Positions 34,501 to 47,049 are shown, counted from the first letter of the stretch. The stretch: 64,000 nucleotides of DNA from Globodera rostochiensis (GCA_018350325.1 JAEVLN010000003.1:4044745-4108744), one strand, 5' to 3'. Notes: generated by a model not told the origin, from the letters alone. Numbers and translations are program-made.

Positions 34501-35280
34501 AAAAAAGGCCGGATTAAATGCCACCAACTCGCTTTGATGGCTTTTGCATTCAAATCTGTGCCATTAATCCGCCAATCACGTAAGACGTCCAAATTCTTTC
34601 GGTTTAAGGGGTTTTTTATGTACATAATTCGAATGCTTTTTATTCGGCATTCTTAAAATATTTAGCATTTATTGGCACAAAGATACATATTTATGCAAAT
34701 CGTTTTTAAGTTTCATTTTTTAAATGAATCTTTAAAAAGTGCGCGGAAATTTTCGAAAAAAAATTGTATATAAATCTTAAAAGATGCGGAGCTTAAAAAT
34801 TGAATCTAAATTAGTGTTCGGCAAATGCGCTTTTTCGGTAATTCGGTAAATTACCGTTACCGAAAAATACCAAAATATTTTTTATTTCGGCAAAATGCCG
34901 AAAAATAATTCGAACAAACTTTTTGAAATGCGTTTTCTAAAAAAAGTGATGAAATTGTTAGAAAAAAAAAAGTTGTCAATTGTTGCCGTGGGCAAAAGGG
35001 CCGCGCCTGCCGCTCTTTGCTCTTTGCGTGTGAAGTGGCGACCCCCAAGGGCCAATTCCGTCCGTCCGCCCGCGTCGCGCGCACGCGTGCGTGCGTAATG
35101 ATGCAACGGCGCGTGACTTTTTTTTTTTGTCTGGCCGGACCAGATTGTGTCTCATTTCTCTTTTTCTCTATTTTTTGTTTCACTGCTATCTTCTACTTCT
35201 TTTTTTCTCTCTTCTCATATCTGTGATTCCAATGTGTTCCTGCTTTCCTTCCCATTCTGTCCCTTTTTTCTTTTTGCTTT
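31531..35280. other. Gene-poor region with simple repeats
   Basis: No convincing exon. Includes an AT/TATA-rich microsatellite at 32604-32669, an alternating CG run at about 33455-33472 (Z-DNA-prone), G15 at about 34239-34253 and a GC-rich block at 35000-35100. Confidence 0.5.
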
Positions 35281-35378
35281 TTCTTCTTTTGCATTAATTT
35301 TTTCTCTCCTTCCCTCTTTCTTCTCTCCCCCTCTCTCTATCTCTCTCCCTCTCGCTGCACTAACTCTCTCTTTCTCTC

Positions 35379-35409
<31 letters not shown>

Positions 35410-36410
35410 AACCATTTGTCCTCACTATCAGGGAACGCTTTGCGCTCGAGTCTTTGAACGTCAGTGGACGTGCCCATTTGTCAGCGGAAAGCGTAAAATG
35501 TGTGCCCTAAATAAATACAAATCAGGTGCACTTGTCCTTGTCCGGACGTGCGCGGCACACGAAAGCTAATGGATGGAAGTTTCCGCTTTGAAAGGCCGCC
35601 ACCCCCCCCCCCCACTTTTTGTAGTTGGGGGGGGGGGGGGGAAGGATTTATTTTCTGCGTTTTTGCCCTTTGTGTGAAGGGATTTGAATGAAAAATTAAT
35701 TAAACACATTTAATAAGCAAAACATAAAAAGGAATGCATTTTTAATTGGCTATTTTAAAAGATTTTTGATTTTAAAGCTTCTGCCCCAACAATGCTTTGA
35801 CAGCAGCTGAGGGAGGGGGAGGGGGGGATTTACGCATGGGAAAATAAGGAAAAATATTAAAAATCATTTTAATTTTTTATTATTTCCGTCCGCTGTGCGT
35901 GTGAAAAACAATAATAGCCCCTAATTGCTCTGTTTCTGTGGGGGAGAAAATGTAAAATTTCACTTAAACATTTATTATTTATTACACAAAATTGAAAAGC
36001 GCACATTTTGTGTAAAAATCGAATCGTTTGCTGTGAAAAAGTTAAAAAATAAATGTTTTTTTGTGTTTTGAACACATAATTTTAACATTCTCTCGGGCAC
36101 TTACTTTCTTTCTCTGTTTTTTATCTTTTATGTCAATCTCTCTCTCTCTTTCTTCATTATCCTTTTCCGCCTTTTCCCTCCTCCCTCTCTCTCTCTCCCA
36201 CTCTCTCTCCTACTCTCTCACCTCCCTCGTCTCTCTCACCTCCCTCTCTCTCTCTCTCTCTCCCACTCTCTCTCCTACTCTCTCACCTCCCTCGCTCTCT
36301 CTCACCTCCCTCTCTCTCTCTCTCCCACTCTCTCTCCTACTCTCTCACCTCCCTCGCCTCTCTCTCACCTCCCTCTCTCTCTCTCTCTCATCTCCATCCA
36401 GTTGAATTGC
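35281..36410. repeat. CT-rich simple-sequence region
   Basis: Long pyrimidine microsatellites at about 35290-35410 and 36130-36390, the latter with a higher-order unit of CTCTCCTACTCTCTCACCTC. C12 near 35602 and G15 at 35627-35641 sit between them, only about 15 bp apart. Open frames through the CT runs are artefacts. Confidence 0.8.
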
Positions 36411-36548
36411 CCAGCCCCACTTTATCCACCGACCGTACACTCCATTTAAAAATAGGTTGGTTGGTTGGTTTTTGTACAAAAAGTGCCAATTAGCCCATTT
36501 TGTGATAGCACTTTGCCGCCGCCACCGCGTCGGGGATTGGTTGGATGT

Positions 36549-36735
36549 AGGATTGGACGGGACCGGGACTTTTGGGAAAAACCGAGACCGGGACTAAATT
36601 AGTCCCGGTCAAAAAAACCGGGACTACTGGGCAAAAAAACGTTTTTGAAAAAACCGGGACCATTTATAAACCGGGACTAAATTTCAGTCCCAGAAAAGAC
36701 ATTTCAGTACTGGTCCCGGTCCCGTCCAACCCTAG
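36549..36735. mobile_element. MITE-like repeat of the GTTGGAC/CCGGGAC family
   Basis: Starts ATTGGACGGGACCGGGAC and ends GTCCCGGTCCCGTCCAACC then CTAG. The interior is rich in further CCGGGAC/GTCCCGG pairs, so the whole 187 bp can fold back. Non-coding. Confidence 0.75.
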
Positions 36736-38035
36736 TTGGAAGATAACATTCATTCCCAATATTTGAAATGATCACGAAAACTTTTGTGGGCGAATTTTTG
36801 TCCCCGACTTTTCAAAACCGGGGGATTTTTAATGATTTGCTGTCGTGGGTCCCCACGAAATTTTGTCCCCGTTGGACACAAAATTCCGTCAATTTTTGCC
36901 TCCAGCGACAAAACTCGCTACTTTTGATGTAAAACTCGATTTTGGGGATGGGGGGGGGGGGTAAAGGCGTCAAAATGGTGGAGGGAGGCAACACAAAAAG
37001 AAAGAAAGAAAGAATCATTAAATGATACATAAAAGAAGTTGATCTCTCTCCCTCCCTCCCTCCCTCCCCCGAAGGCATTTGTGTATTATTTATACATTTT
37101 CATTCATTTCATCAGCCAAATGGATGGCCTAAGGCAATCTTTGGCCCCAGAATTGGACGGCGGTAATGTAATGAAAATAAATAATTGAACGAATGAATAT
37201 GAATGAATGTATTCATTTTTTGCGGGAAAGAGGGCCGAGACTTTGACATATGTCGTCGTCGTTGAATAAATGCAAAAAATGAAAAGGGCAAAAGAATCGA
37301 TTAAAAAATGAAAAATTGAATTTAAAAACTGCCAAAATATTATGCCGATGAAAGAAAAAATTATCAAACATTTTGAAAGGAAATGCATTAATTAATTAAA
37401 ATTTACAATTATTGAAACTGATTTCAAATGATGTAAAAGGGAAAAAAGTCGATCAATGTTGGGAAAATGCATTTAAATTTGCTTTCGTCGTGCTTTGGAC
37501 AAAGTTTGGGGATAAAATCATTTTTTTATTTTATTTATTATTTAATTAAAAATGTTTATTATTTTAAGACACGACCACCCATCTGTTTTACATAAATGGG
37601 GTGTGAATATTTCCTATTTTAGCGCTCACAGATTTCGAAATTTCCATGAAAAAAAGCAAAATCTGACATTATTTAATACATTTTTTGAATTTAAACACTT
37701 TTAATAAATCCGCTTAAATTTTAAAAAAATAAAAACTTTTTAAATTTACTTCTTCTTCAACTAAACAATTATTTGAAGAAGTTCATTCAGCAATATATGT
37801 CCAAGACTCTTGGACCAAGAGGCTTTCTTTACAAAAAATAATTATTTATTTAATAAATTATTCCTCGCATTTCCGCTGTGTGTGCATTGCGCATATACTA
37901 AAGAGGATTATGACCGTTCATGATAAATTTGTGCCATTACGTCCACTACACAAAAGTTTTTTTAAATGCCAAACGGATTGAGACAGCGGAGCCGGGGAGT
38001 TGTTCATAGGGCTTTCACGGTTGGGCGGGAGAGGG
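36736..38035. other. Non-coding AT-rich DNA
   Basis: No exon accepted. Contains G12 near 36950, (AAAG)n near 37000 and (CTCC)n at about 37043-37068. Confidence 0.4.
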
Positions 38036-38590
38036 TACCGACTCGTTCCCCATCAACTCGTTCCCTTTCAAAAGTTTTTTGTTATAACTTCTTTTAAATC
38101 TAAACAAATCGAACTTTTTTGATACCATTCAAAAGCGTGCAACGTGTAGAAGCCTTCAACACAAAAGCTAAGCTATTAGACAATTCACACCAGAAAACGC
38201 TTTTTGGCCACAATTGGCCATAGCTTTTTTGTGAATTGTCCAATAGCTTAGCTTTTGTGTTGAAGGCTTCTACTCGTTGCACGCTTTTGAATGGTATCGA
38301 AAATGTTTGTTTGGTTAGATTTAAAAGAAGTTTAACAAAAAAACTTTTGAAAAGAGAACGAGTTGACTTTTATCAATTGGGCGCCGGGTACAGTTGGGTG
38401 CCGTTCACCCGAGTATGGTTGGGTGCCGTTGACGGTTGGGCGCCGGGTACGGTCGAGTGCAGAGTACGGTTGGGCGCCGTTGACGGTTGGGCGCCGGGTA
38501 CGGTCGAGTGCAGAGTACGGTTGGGCGCCGTTGACGGTTGGGCGCCGGGTACAGTTGAGTGCGGAGTATGGTTGGGCGCTCCTCGTTGTG
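38036..38590. mobile_element. Fold-back element with 57-bp tandem repeats on one side (element F)
   Basis: Left arm about 38036-38205 and right arm about 38215-38370 are inverted copies around TGGCCACAATTGGCCA. The right arm continues into three-plus copies of a 57-bp repeat (38378-38580) with TTGACGGTTGGGCGCCGGGT. The interior has TATAACTTCTTTTAAA, similar to the interior of element D. No coding capacity. Confidence 0.8.
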
Positions 38591-39133
38591 CAAGGTTATC
38601 AACAACATACTATTGAACAAGTTAAAACAAAACTGCTGGCATATTCGGGAGTGCACAGAATCGATTCAAAGTTTAAATAGCATTTTGGTTTTTGGTCGTA
38701 AAGCTAATGCTCAGTAGGGATGCTCGAGAGTCTCGGTCTTGTCTCAGAAAATCTCAGGTTTTTGGAGTCTTGGTCTCGAATCTTGAGGTCAAATTCAGGA
38801 TCTTAGCATTCTAATGAATGTCAATGGGCGCGAAGTAAAAAGGACTTTTTGTTGGCGATGGAACATAAACGTTTAAGCACATAACTGGACACGGACACGA
38901 CGCTAAATGTTGCCGGTTTCTTTCGCTCTCTTTTTGTAATCCCTATTCTGAGTTTTGTGTTAATAAACAAACCGAAGAAAAAATGTTTTGAGCCTTTCCA
39001 TTTTTGCAAATTAATAAAGCAATTAGTGTTTTTAAATGAAAAAGGGGCGAGCTATGGGACCAATTTAAATTTCAGCTAAACAAATATTAATAAAATGGGT
39101 GTATAAAATGCAATCAATTTCATGCTTTCAGTT

Positions 39134-39589
39134 AGGGTTGGACAAAACCGGACTCTAAAAAATGTCGTATTTTTACATTTTTGGTTGAAAAGAGGGACCC
39201 TTTACTTTTCTAATTTTTTTCAAAAAATTCCTTATTGCAAGTCCTGGTTTTTGAAAAAGCAAAATCCCGATCCCGGTCCCGGTTCAACATGCTGGTCCCC
39301 CCGATCCCGGCTTTCACGGTCCCGGTCAATCTCGGCCCCGGTTTTTGCCAGAAATCCCGGTCCCGACCAACTCTAGTTGAAATTAATTTCACAAGCATTT
39401 TATCATCGTTAGAACTAGGGTTGGACAAGACCGGGAATCTGGAACCGGTATGGTAAAATTTTAGATAAAATTATCCGGTCTTGAACGATGACAGCCAAAT
39501 TATGCTGGATCCGGGACCAATATCCGGGTGTTTTTGAGCTATCCGGTATCCGGGGGACCCGGATAATATCCGGGTTTGTCCAACCCTAC
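39134..39589. mobile_element. GTTGGAC/CCGGGAC repeats, two tandem members, left copy of an inverted pair
   Basis: Two adjacent members: 39134-39376, ending CCCGACCAACTCTAG, and 39415-39589, starting CTAGGGTTGGACAAGACCGG and ending TTTGTCCAACCCTA. From about 39155 on, the block is almost identical, in reverse, to 44875-45312. The mirrored open frames are not genes. Confidence 0.85.
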
Positions 39590-39606
39590 TTTCAGTTAAT
39601 CAAGCC

Positions 39607-39679
39607 TAGAGCCCGGACTTGAGGACCGATTCAATCGAGAATCTCAAATCTCGACGAGAATCTCGATCGTCCGTGCTCT
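39607..39679. repeat. About 75-bp palindromic repeat, AGAGCCCGGAC family
   Basis: AGAGCCCGGACTTGAGGACC ... GTCCGTGCTCT with internal GAGAATCTC motifs. A second copy lies at about 59614-59697 in a NADAR-gene intron. Confidence 0.7.
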
Positions 39680-39689
39680 ATCAAGTCCA

Positions 39690-42600
39690 ACTTTGAACCA
39701 AATAAATGTCAGACAACACAATTTACTGCTGGTCCCCAGTTAGATCAGGGAGAGCGGACCCCGCTCAAATCATTTTGCATAGAAATCTCGAATTTAGGCA
39801 CTGATCGACCACTTTTAATCTCGGGACTCGCAAATTGGCCTGCCCACAAACATAACTATTAACTAACGAATTTTGCTGATCTTGACAGCGTATTAGCGAA
39901 ACTGTTCTTCAAGCTCAAGGTAGAGGGAGAAGTGTCTATTTAAGCTAATGGAAATTAAAGAAAGGGCGTCTGTCTGTGCCACAAAATCACAAAAATTGTG
40001 CCATGAAAAAAGATGGCAATCGTGACGAGATGACAAATAAAAAGAACGTCTGGGACGAAAAATTGTGTTTAGAAAATGTATTAATGCCATAAATAAATGT
40101 CATTCTGGAATCCAAAATTGATAGAAGAGGTGGCATGACATTTGCTTCTAAATGAATTCATTAACAAAAATAACTTTTTTAAAGTAATAATTTAATGATA
40201 CAGACAGCGATAGCGTCGAACACCGGGAGGTTCGGCAAAGTTTGTTGATGCGTTTTACGGATTAAAAACAATTACAATTAGTCCAATATTTGTAAATAAA
40301 GAGATAGGTATTCTTTATATTTTGTTATATGTCAAAACCCTTATCATATAAATAATAAACAAACAAAAAACATTTTAATAAATAAGGATTAAGCATAAAA
40401 AAGTGTCTCAAATGTTTTCGGGAAATTGAATCCATTCATCGCTCGCTCTATGTTAAATGAAGCCGGAAGTGTTGAAATGAACAAAAAGGCAATTTCTTGA
40501 ATTTGCTCGGGTCCATAGACAAAAGAAGAAAAGAAGAAAGAAAGAAAATAAAAAATAAAATAAAACATTGTTTTTTTGAATGGCAAAATTAACGCCTTTT
40601 GCTTTGAAAAAGAACATAAAACCAAAACAACAATAAAAAACAATGTAATTATGTGCTATTAATTAATGGGGTTATACCGGATAGCTCCAAAAACACTCCG
40701 AATGTACAGAATTAGGTATTTTATTTTAACAAATTTTTAAACGCATGAATACGACGCCCACTAACCGGCCTTCCCCCCCCCCTCCCTCGCCCTGTTGAAA
40801 ATGCTCACCTTTATTGTTGTTGTCGGTGTGGGTGTACGGTATCGGTATCCTTGATTGTATTACTGTATGTGTAGTGCACCAGGCGGCCGATTTTGGTCAA
40901 GAACAATCAGAATATTAGGTAAACCGGGAGTAAGACTTTAAAACCTGGTTTTCTAAATTTTATATGCCATTCAAAATAAACCGGATCTTACCATACCACG
41001 AAATCGTAAGGCGGGGCCCAAAACCCCGGTTTAAAACCGATCATGTCCAACCCTACTGTAATTAATAAAAGGCAAAAAAGTGATTACACCGACTGATCTC
41101 TCTCTCATTTTCAGGAATTGTCATACATTTTGTGCTTCAATTTTAAATTAAAGGCAAAATTTTACACACCGTTTAGCTAGCCCCCCCCCCCCCCCAAATT
41201 TTTGGCTAAAAATTTGAGCAGTTCCGACTTTTTGTGGGATTGTTGGGGGGGGGGGGGGGAATGGATGGAGGAAAGAGGGATTTTGTGTTCGACGAGTGTA
41301 AAAAGAGAACGTCGACGAAGGAACGAACGGAGAAAAAAAATTCTTTTTTTTTGTTGGAATTGGAACGCCGCCGCTCGTCGATTATTCGGTCGGGAACGAA
41401 GCAACGGCGGCGGCGGCGGCGGCGGCGGTGCGGGCGGACGGACAGCGAAAACGACAAATTCCTGCCAGCCGCCGGGGGGTGCTTATTGCCAGCCGCCGGT
41501 CCCCGTTTTATATTTTTGTTCGTTCTTCGTTCAACCCCTCAGGGGAGGAGGAGGCATTTATTTAAATGCGCGCGCACGCTTTTGTTTCGAAATGAATAGA
41601 GAGAGAGAGAGAGAGAGAGAGTGAATGAATGGAGTGTGTGCAGAAGACAAGAGACACACAGAAGACAAGAAACACATACAGAACATTCGACGGAGGCGTG
41701 CGTGAGGGTTAGGCACAACAAAAGGACGGGAAGAGAAAAAGGAAAGGCAAAACAAACACAAAACACTCGAAACAACACACACAAAACAAATTCACAATAG
41801 ACACAGGCGAAGCGATGTGTTCTCTGCTCTCTGCCCTTTGTGTTGCCAGCCGCCGCCGCCGCCGGCTGTCAGCACGTGTGCGTGTGAACACGCACGCACT
41901 CTGCTGTGTCTGCTTGTTATGTGTTCTCTTTCTCCAAACCTTTCTTTTCCCAACACATTTTTGTTGATTTCTGTTTATCTCCCTCCCTCTCTCTCTCTCT
42001 ATCTCTCTTTCTCTCTCTCCTTTTATTAGTTTGTATCGCTCTCGCTTGAATTCTTTTTTCTAACAAATAAGTAAAAAGTTCTTGAGAAGTGTAGAAAAAA
42101 GGCCAAAGATTTCCTTCCCCCCACCCATTTCTCTCTGCTGTCTCTCTCTTCTTCATTCTCTCTCTCTCTTTCCAATGATTTCTTTTCTACCTCATTTCTT
42201 TCCTTTTCACTTCCTTTTGCAAACACAAAAATGTTGCCAGCGGCAACTGACTGACTTTCGGCTAGGGGAGCAAAGCACACAAATGGGGGGGGGGGGGAAA
42301 GTTGGGTTTGATAGTGATACTAATGAGGGTTGGTTGGTTGGTTGGTTTGGTTGGTTGGTATTTGTTGGCAAATTTGATAAATTGTTTCTAATTATGCAAC
42401 ACCCTTTTATACGTATTGTCGGCATATTATGTATTTGTTTGAATATTAGGATTATTCTAAGAATCCTAGTATACGGGCAGTTAATATTATTTGAAAGCCT
42501 TCACAAAATTAAATTTTAAATTTAACTAGTAAAAGTTCGAATTTTACTGACTATGAGTTTAAAACCCATTTTTATTCAAATAATACTAACTCCCCGTATT

Positions 42601-44870
42601 TTTGAATATTTTCAAATAATACTAGACCCTAAAGATCAAAATAAAAAATTTAGAACTACATAAAAATGCACCGCTAAAGATCGAATTCTCCAAAAAAAAT
42701 TGTATTTTGATTTTTTTAAATTTTTAAAACATAGTAAATAGTTTTTACAATTGTAAAAAAGAAACTAATAAAGATTACGAATTTTGAAAGTTTTTATTAC
42801 TACATTATGCATATTTTGACCTTTTTTGGTGCAGATATATGCGCATATTTGTGGTTTTTTAGAGCATATAAACTTGCCCCTCCGCCCAAAATTTAAATTA
42901 AACAGCCCAAAACCGACGTTTTTGACCCGCTAAACACGTAGGAATCTGCTGACAATGGTTTTCTCATTGCATAAATTAGGGGGGGCAGGAAGGCGGGGGC
43001 GGGGGGTGGTTGGACTAATTGAAGGGGTTGAACGGAGGCGATCGACCATTTCCAACATTTTGTGTCAAAATAAATCGTTAAATGCCACTAAATTTTGACG
43101 AGACTTTTCAAAAAAGCCATGTTGGGGTTCCAAATTCTTACAATAAATTGCCATTATTCATCAAAATCTGTCCTGTCATCAATTTGAATTCTGATATGCG
43201 TGAAAGCACTGTGTGATCAGTGCAAAGGTTACCCGTGTTGGCGTACTGTGGTCTCTTGAATTGTCACGGCACAAAATGCCGTCAAATTTAAAGTGTTATT
43301 AATTAATGCTTTTGGAAAATATTTCATTGAAACTTTTTCTGGCAGTGATTAAGCGACTGGAACAAATTTATTGTACAAAAAGTGGCCGCAGCAACAATTA
43401 ATGGACAAAAAGTGATTAGTCCGCCGGTCGTTCGGTCGGTCGGTGGACGGGTCGCGTCGTGCAACGAAAGAAAATAAATAAAGGGCAAATAAGGCGACTT
43501 TTGCAGACAAAATTAATCCATTTTATATTCACGTGAACAAAAGACAAAAATTAACGGAAACGCGCAAAACCATTTAAACAACAAAAAAAAACAAAAGCAC
43601 AACTTTTAAAATGGATTTAGGTATTTGTTCCATTTACCTACTCATTTTTTATAATTTGCCCTTTCGATACTCGGCTCGGGAGCATAAAAACATGCATTTA
43701 AATAGACATAAGCAACAGCTCCTAAAGCTTATCAAATAAAGAATGGAAATAATTAATATTAATATTCAACGCTATTTTTTCAAACATACAGTAATTTCTT
43801 TTTCTCTCCTTTTCGTCGTCAGTACAAATATTTTCAAAACAAATTATTTTGGTCTTCAGAAAAAGAAAATATTTAAAAAGAACGTGTGGCAATTGTTCCG
43901 TTTCAATTTAAAGGGGGCCAACCTAACAATCAATTAATCAATCAATCAATCAATTAACAATTAAAAATTAAAAATGTTAATGAATGAATGAGGAGGTCCC
44001 GTGATTCGCCCGATTATTCAACCCGAAGAAGGCACGTACATCGAACGGACGGGACGGTGTTTGGAAACATCAATTATTGGAGATAAAAAAATGGGCAACT
44101 TTTGGTTGAGCCAAAAACTCTCCAAACAATCCAAACCAAAACTCTGATCATTTATTTATTAAACTATCATTAACTGATGGAGTGAGGAATGGAAAAAAAA
44201 AGTTTGAATTTTACTGCTAAAAGTGTGTAGATTTAATGGGTCAAAATAAAAATCGAATTTTGTTTTTAAAGAGAGAAAAATTCATTTATTTGTTAGGGGA
44301 AATTAGTAGGAATGTTTGAGTTGTCGTAATTTAGGTGCATAGTGCCAAAATTTGCTGAATAGCGAAAATTTCTATTTATTTATTTTTTTTTCCACCCGCC
44401 CGGTCAAAAACCGATTTAAATTCTCAATTTTTATTTCCTATTGACGAATTCTAATCAGTTCATCAAATAACATATTCAGACACTTTTGTAGAAATATCAA
44501 ATTTTTTGAAGATTTCAATCAACAATGCTAACCCAAAAAGAATCCATTCATTAAACTAAACCTTAAAAATAGACTTTCTGAATCGGCCCCCCCCCAAAAC
44601 CCGAGGTTGGATTTTGATTCCCTGAAGTTGGAATGTTATGATGCTTTTTATTATTACACAAATTTATTTTGATTAAAAAAACTCGAATTACCTACGGCGG
44701 AAAATTGGGCGACAAACTATAGGAAAAATGAATGGAATGAAACATTCATAAAATTTATGTTTTTGATAAGTTTTCTTTGGAGCGCTGAAATTGAAGAAAT
44801 GGCACTATATTTTGCAAATAAATATTCAGTGAGTTTTAGTGAAATTAAAAATAAATGTGCATTTTAGGTT
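39690..44870. other. Gene-poor region with G/C tracts and microsatellites
   Basis: No convincing exon. A degenerate member of the CCGGGAC family is at about 40910-41056, ending GTCCAACCCTA. C15 at 41181-41195 and G15 at 41245-41259 are 50 bp apart. A (CGG)n run lies at about 41404-41430, (GA)n at 41598-41622, CT-rich DNA at about 41980-42020, G13 near 42285 and (AATC)n at about 43930-43955. The GC-richer part 41240-41900 gives open frames without recognisable domains. Confidence 0.5.
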
Positions 44871-44874
44871 CTAA

Positions 44875-45330
44875 CTAGGGTTGGACAAACCCGGATATTA
44901 TCCGGGTCCCCCGGATACCGGATAGCTCAAAAACACCCGGATATTGGTCCCGGATCCAGCATAATTTGGCTGTCATCGTTCAAGACCGGATAATTTTATC
45001 TAAAATTTTACCATACCGGTTCCAGATTCCCGGTCTTGTCCAACCCTAGTTCTAACGATGATAAAATGCTTGTGAAATTAATTTCAACTAGAGTTGGTCG
45101 GGACCGGGATTTCTGGCAAAAACCGGGGCCGGGATTGACCGGGACCGTGAAAGCCGGGATCGGGGGGACCAGCATGTTGAACCGGGACCGGGATCGGGAT
45201 TTTGCTTTTTCAAAAACCAGGACTTGCAATAAGGAATTTTTTGAAAAAAATTAGAAAAGTAAAGGGTCCCTCTTTTCAACCAAAAATGTAAAAATACGAC
45301 ATTTTTTAGAGCTTTTCAGGAATTGTTAAC
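44875..45330. mobile_element. GTTGGAC/CCGGGAC repeats, right copy of the inverted pair
   Basis: Reverse-complement partner of 39155-39589. It starts CTAGGGTTGGACAAACCCGG, includes TGTCCAACCCTAG near 45037-45049 and continues to about 45312. The two copies differ at very few positions over more than 400 bp. Confidence 0.85.
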
Positions 45331-45359
45331 AGAAAGTCGGAAAAAATCATGAACACAGT

Positions 45360-45556
45360 CGGGGGGTCTGAACCTCCTCCCTTCTTAGGGGTGTATTTTT
45401 TTCCCCGGTTAGTCTCGGTCCGACCGGAATCCGGATTTTCAAAAACCGGGATCGGGATTACAATTTCAAAAACCGAGACCGGGATCGGGACTGTCCAAAA
45501 ACCGGGAATTTTCCGACCGTACCGGTCGGGACCCGGTCCCGACCAACTCTAATTTC
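45360..45556. mobile_element. Additional CCGGGAC-family repeat
   Basis: Rich in ACCGGGATCGGGA-type motifs and ends GGTCCCGACCAACTCTA, matching the end of the member at 39134-39376. Non-coding. Confidence 0.65.
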
Positions 45557-46147
45557 AACGCTGAAAAGCCCAGCAAAGATTTACAAAATTGGTTTGGGCA
45601 AGTCTCTGAAAATTAATTACGATCATAAACGGTAATTAGCTTCTATTGCCGTTGAAATGGAGACTTCAGGCAGGGTTTTTTTTTTTTGCAAAATTCATTC
45701 GCTAAAAAATGAGATTTTAGATAAAGTTTCTCACTAAAAATCGCTCTTTTTATATGAAAACAAATAGTAAAAAACAATTTTCTTGGAAACACTCGTGAAA
45801 TTAAACAATCTTCGGCTAAACCCAAACAATTATTTGTTTGCATATTCCGTAAAATCACCGTGAAAATAAGCGTTAGTTACAGTATACCTAAACCGTTTAA
45901 CGTATTTTCATGTAAAACGATTATATAAATAAATACTTTTTGTGAAAACGCCACGGGAAATTAAACGGTCAAAAAATGTAATTTTGAATATTTTAATACA
46001 AATTCCGTTCATTCTCCCTCCGCTCACATTCACTTTTTGGGCTTAATCAAAAACATACATTTGCGTCAATTATCTAAAAATAAAAATGTAAACAAAAAAA
46101 AAGTGAAAAAAATTAAAATACATACAAAAAATGGTAGAATCGGAGCC

Positions 46148-46556
46148 GGTCATTTGGGCACCGAGTCATTTGGGCACTAATACCGGATTTTTTTTAAATA
46201 ATACATTACGAAATTGGGTAATACTGTGGTTTGTGGGCTACCAGTCGATAAAAAAGTGTTTCTATGGGTATTCAGGTGGTGTAGAATCCGAATCTGACTT
46301 CCGTTTCGACCAAATGCGAACCCGAACCCGAATTCGAACAAATTTGAGTTTAGAGCTTTAGGGTTCGGGTTCGCATTTGGTCGAAACGGAAGTCTGATTC
46401 GGATTCTACACCACCTGAATACCCATAGAAACACTTTTTTATCGACTGGTAGCCCACAAACCACAGTATTACCCAATTTCGTAATGTATTATTTTTAAAA
46501 AACCGGAATTAGTGCCCAAATGACCCGGTGCCCTAAAGACTCGGTGCCCAAATGAC
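46148..46556. mobile_element. Fold-back element with GTGCCCAAATGAC ends (element H)
   Basis: Left arm about 46148-46325 and right arm about 46356-46556 are near-perfect inverted copies. The ends carry repeated units of TCATTTGGGCACCGAG (mirror GTGCCCAAATGACCCGG). The centre contains a GTAGAATCCGA...TTTCGACCAA module also present in element C. No coding capacity; arm open frames are mirror images. Confidence 0.85.
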
Positions 46557-46630
46557 ATGCGCCGTGGGAATAGCCGGAAAGCACTTTTTATATGCTGGGT
46601 GAGGAGGAAAGCTTCATCCCATTTTGCCCA

Positions 46631-46760
46631 CTGCCCAATTGTCCCGCTGCCCAATTGTCCCGCTGCCCAATTGTCCCGCTGCCCAATTGTCCCGCTGCCC
46701 AATTGTCTCGCTCGCTGCCCAATTGTCCGTCCCACTGACCAATTAATTGTCCGTCCCACT
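46631..46760. repeat. 16-bp tandem repeat next to element H
   Basis: About six copies of GCTGCCCAATTGTCCC, the last ones diverged. It begins about 75 bp beyond the right arm of element H. Confidence 0.9.
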
Positions 46761-46773
46761 AGAGTTGAAGGGA

Positions 46774-46950
46774 ATGCATCGGTTGAAGGAGGAATTGAAG
46801 AACACGAAAATGAAGCATCAGAGTGCGCTCAACGCCTTGCAGGAAAGGAGGAATACCAGCAGCATCAAACCAATGGACGGGACGGGACGACAATTGAAAG
46901 ATGAATTGTTAAAACCCATTTTGAGTTCTCTAGCCATAAAATTTTTAGGG
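46774..46950 (+). pseudogene. Possible orphan coiled-coil exon
   Basis: The frame from ATG at about 46774 reads MHRLKEELKNTKMKHQSALN then ALQERRNTSS, a heptad-like, charged sequence with codon use unlike the surrounding AT-rich DNA. It is preceded by CTAG, which could serve as an acceptor. No partner exons were found nearby. It may be a captured or left-over exon between repeats. I do not recognise the protein. Confidence 0.3.
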
Positions 46951-47049
46951 TTGTCCAAACTAAACAAATTTGGCATTAATCGAAAGCTTTTTGTTGAGTA
47001 TAGATTTTGTATTCAAATCATTACTCAAAAAAGCTTAGTTTTTCGCGGT

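Noticed and set aside
35147..36405. Ser/Leu-rich frames at 35.1-35.6 and 36.0-36.4 kb
   Set aside because: CT microsatellite translation.
39122..39456. Arg/Ser/Pro-rich frames at 39.1-39.5 kb and mirrored at 45.0-45.3 kb
   Set aside because: They translate CCGGGAC-type repeat words; both strands are open because of composition.
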